DNA of 64,000 bases from Magnolia sinica. Lineage: Eukaryota; Streptophyta; Magnoliopsida; Magnoliales; Magnoliaceae. The translations under genes and the position numbers were made by a program. The notes below the pieces were generated by a model, which was not told the DNA's origin, did no database searches, and saw only the letters and a program-made list of their open reading frames with translations. This document shows, piece after piece, positions 61,477 through 64,000 of this stretch. The stretch's first letter is position 1, and every line of letters begins with the position of its first letter. The stretch spans positions 20,605,586 to 20,669,585 of the forward strand of contig NC_080589.1 of the NCBI RefSeq assembly GCF_029962835.1, given 5' to 3'.

Positions 61477-61979
61477 GTAATGAAAATCTTTCCCATCGGT
61501 TGAAATCGCTGCCGTCCATTGTCCGGTTGGATCCTTCGCGTGTAACAGCCGTTGGATTGGGATTTGGACGGTTGTGATATGGAGTGACAGTGAGGTTGTT
61601 TTATTTAGTTCTTACTAACTAGTGTTTGCATGTTTTTTCCTACATATGCACACCCATGCAATCTGGGTCGTTCATCACGTGGGTCCGCCGTGTTTGTGCC
61701 ATTTCCTGGCCTCCCACACGCACGCCATTGACCGGCGGTCTATACTTCATATACGCACGTGACCCACATGATGACCAGGACATAGACTGATTTCTGGGCC
61801 ATGGCACATACACGGTTGGTCTTACTCGACGAACGTTAACAGCACAAACGCAAAAATACACACATGCTGCATTGGCACGTGTTGGTGATCATAGCAGAGC
61901 TCTACGTGCACTATTCCATGCACGCGCATAAAAGTTACGTGTATTAGCTACTTTTACCATGCGGCCATATGTTTTGTAG
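61477..61979 (+). other. peroxidase intron 1
   Basis: Donor GTAATG and acceptor TTTTGTAG fit. It contains repeat-family text ('gtgggtccgccgtg', 'acgtgacccacatgatg') but no element ends. Confidence 0.8.
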
Positions 61980-62290
61980 GGTTGAGATGCTTCGGCGTTA
62001 CTGAATTCTACGGCGAATAACACAGCTGGGAGGGACGCAATTCCCAACCTTTCATTGGCGGGTTTTGATGTGATTGATGAAATAAAGACCCAATTAGAGA
62101 GGACATCCCCTGGAGTCGTTTCATGCGCAGCTTTGAGTGCTTGGGATTCCGTTTCCTTTCAAGTGAGTTTTCATCGTAGCCTGTCTTATTACCATTGGAC
62201 GGTGGTGATGAGTGGGCTCACCAACTTCTTGGGATGTGTTGGGCCCACCCATCATCACTGATTTCGTCTGCCAACGTATCGTGGTTAGAT

Positions 62291-62843
62291 GGGAAACGGA
62301 TTGGCTACTCCCCTGCCACTAGCCAATCGCTAGTGGACGGTGCTCTGTGGGCCCCTCCTTGAAGTCTGCGTTTCATCCATGCCGTCCATCTATTTTTCTA
62401 GATCATTTTATAATAGAATACAAAAATTAGATATATCACAATCTCAAGTGGACCACATTACAGGAAAATATATCACTATCTCAAGTGGACCACATTACAG
62501 GAAACAGTGTTGATTGAACGTCGACCATTAAAAGCTTTTGGAGGCCATAAAAGTTTTGGATTAAGCTGATATTTCTTTTTTACCCTTCATATAGGTCTGT
62601 ATGATCTAATCAACAGATTGGATGTCAAATAAACGGTACAGTGGGCATTAGGAGGATTTTAATGGTAGATATCCAATCACTATTGTTTTCCTGTAGTGTG
62701 GTCCACCTAAGATTTATATGCTTATCATTTTTGGGAGCAGACCCTAAAATGATCTGTAAAAATAGATGAATGGCATGGATAAAAGACATACTTCGTAGTG
62801 GGGCCCGCATACCACCGACCTCTAGCCACCGGGCTATTGGCAG
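62291..62843. mobile_element. MITE in peroxidase intron 2
   Basis: The left end GGGAAACGGATTGGCTACTC matches MITE copy 1. The right half ends in inverted 'accgacctctagccaccgggct' but the outermost bases are lost. Inside it, about 38 bp ('atatatcac(a/t)atctcaagtgg...') is repeated in tandem at 62430-62505. Its insertion does not touch the exons. Confidence 0.82.
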
Positions 62844-63310
62844 GCCCACATGGTCGTCGCTTCTGCATGGATGTCTAGCTGTACATTCTTTGGACACTAG
62901 TACCTATGGCACGATCACGATTGGATTGTGGTGATGGGTGGGGCCCAGTACTTGTTGTCTAGGTGGATTTTATGGTAGTTACTACTGTACAATCTGATGA
63001 ACGGTCTGGATGGGTGGGCCTGTATGATTTGATGGTCTAAATGATCTTAGAACCTTCTCAATATGCCACCATTATGGGAACAATCCCAACCATCTGATCA
63101 ATGTAACTTAAACGTGGCACGATTTTCAAATGTTCATTGGATGGTCACCAATCAGATGGTCCAGATTGCCCTAACAACCTTTTGAATTGTGGTCCACCCG
63201 TGGTGTAATCCACCATCTGGACCACTCAATGGTGCCAACCATACGTATTGGTGGAATGACATCCGCTCCCCCGCGAGCACATGTGCGGTTATCACGTGCC
63301 AAACTTGCAG
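62844..63310 (+). other. remainder of peroxidase intron 2
   Basis: This runs up to the acceptor ACTTGCAG (ends 63310). The sequence contains 'ggtggggcccagtact' and 'ccatctgatcaatg' repeat words but no gene. Confidence 0.7.
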
Positions 63311-63480
63311 TTCAACAGATCCACGTGGGATGTGCTGACTGGTAGAAGAGATGGAAACGTGTCAGTTGCGTCGGAGGCCCTTGCCAACATACCTGCCCCT
63401 ACCTCTAACTTCACCACACTCAAGCAAAACTTCGCCAACAAAGGCCTCAGCGTCGATGATCTCGTACATGGTCCTATCAG

Positions 63481-64000
63481 GTATATGGAAGGAGAAGATC
63501 TGAACCGTTCGTTGCTATCAGTCGCAACGAATTTTTTCTGCAAGTACACTTAAGCAATGGTCTGTCAATGGGCCAGGTATGGGCTCGAATATTAGGCCCG
63601 AGATCACCCCAGACCAAAAATTTAAGCCCTTTTGTTCATCCAGTCCAATGATTCATAAATGATGGGCCCCACCTAATGAACAGCCCCGATCTTTGACAAA
63701 TGTGAGTGGCTGTGCCTAACCTACATAACTACCAACAGACTCACAATAACTTGAGCCACATTGGAGATCTAGGTCCACAATGAACAAATTTGGGCAAATA
63801 CGTTATCATCTTCTTGGCCCACTTTATTAGCCCAAACAAGCAGACCCATAAAGAAAACAATGAGAAATGAAACTAGGCCCCGTAACAAACTTGGGCCTCA
63901 ATAACAGACTTTGGGTCCACAGAGAAAACTGATATAAAGAATTACGGCCCACAGAAAAGGTGCAACAACGATGAACGTCTATGATCATAAACTAGCTAGC
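63481..64000. other. putative start of peroxidase intron 3; nothing recognised
   Basis: A donor GTATAT follows exon 3. The rest is 'ggcccaca'-rich repeat-like DNA. The final peroxidase exon would lie beyond the window, if it survives. Confidence 0.5.

Larger units (their letters stand above)
61273..63480 (+). pseudogene. class III secretory peroxidase, disabled (exons 1-3)
   Basis: Exon 1 (61273-61476) starts MKASFLIFLVCFGALVVCNE, a signal peptide, and continues LQKNFYKKCCPLAETIV to LLRLHFHDCFVR with the distal catalytic Arg and His. Exon 2 (61980-62162) should begin GCD, but the Cys codon is TGA (61983). It continues [38 protein letters not shown] and PGVVSCA, then is three codons short where the family has SCADILALAARDSV (here [11 protein letters not shown]). 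Exon 3 (63311-63480) reads FNRSTWDVLTGRRDGNVSVA, ending SVDDLV, then carries four extra bases (CATG, 63467-63470) that break the frame before the LSG splice junction. Exon 4 with the proximal heme His (GxHTIG) is not in the window. The family comprises apoplastic heme enzymes that oxidise phenolics with H2O2 in walls. Splice sites fit all exons. I chose the ATG at 61273 over 61177, which lies upstream of the TATA box. Confidence 0.9.

Overview
Nuclear DNA of a flowering plant, dominated by transposable elements. Plant-type spliced gene fragments (secretory peroxidase, LanC-like, NUP205, a Pol IV/V largest subunit, GDP-mannose pyrophosphorylase), CACTA termini and very large LTR-like repeats all point there. 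The many short repeats built on 'GTGGGGCCCACCATGATG' recall woody magnoliid genomes, but that is only an impression. I found no clearly intact protein-coding gene.

Layout. (1) 1-2404: intergenic DNA with a ~540 bp inverted-repeat MITE (1100-1638) and the left half of a second MITE. (2) 2405-30926: a composite CACTA-type element of ~28.5 kb (C1). Its subterminal arrays are built on AGCGACGAAAATTTTCGTCG-like palindromes. It splits the second MITE, whose continuation resumes at 30927. C1 contains a dead copia RT fragment, a ~870 bp foldback element, exon 1 of a GDP-mannose pyrophosphorylase gene, a tandemly duplicated fragment of a Pol IV/V largest-subunit gene, a gypsy-like LTR element on the minus strand (10858-27348, itself split by a 6 kb LTR-like repeat B1), three 171 bp tandem repeats and a ~2.2 kb degenerate telomere-like array that switches strand near 30117. 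(3) 30992-42165: inverted arrays of ~378 bp repeats around a second LTR-like repeat (B2, 32533-39500). B2 is itself split by a 2.9 kb insertion bounded by a perfect 88 bp direct repeat. (4) 42418-61159: a second CACTA element (C2, ~18.7 kb) with intact CACTACAAGAAA termini and CCTACGAAAATTTTCGTAGG subterminal arrays. It carries pieces of a nucleolin-like gene, an unidentified minus-strand gene, a LanC-like gene and a NUP205 gene. (5) 61160-64000: a class III peroxidase pseudogene. C2 ends 27 bp upstream of its TATA box, and a MITE sits in its second intron.

The window therefore looks like two related non-autonomous CACTA elements that each picked up several host gene fragments, one landing in a peroxidase promoter. 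No transposase was recognised in either. The captured pieces keep splice signals but have frameshifts, missing exons or truncations, so their likely output, if any, is chimeric or regulatory RNA rather than working enzymes.
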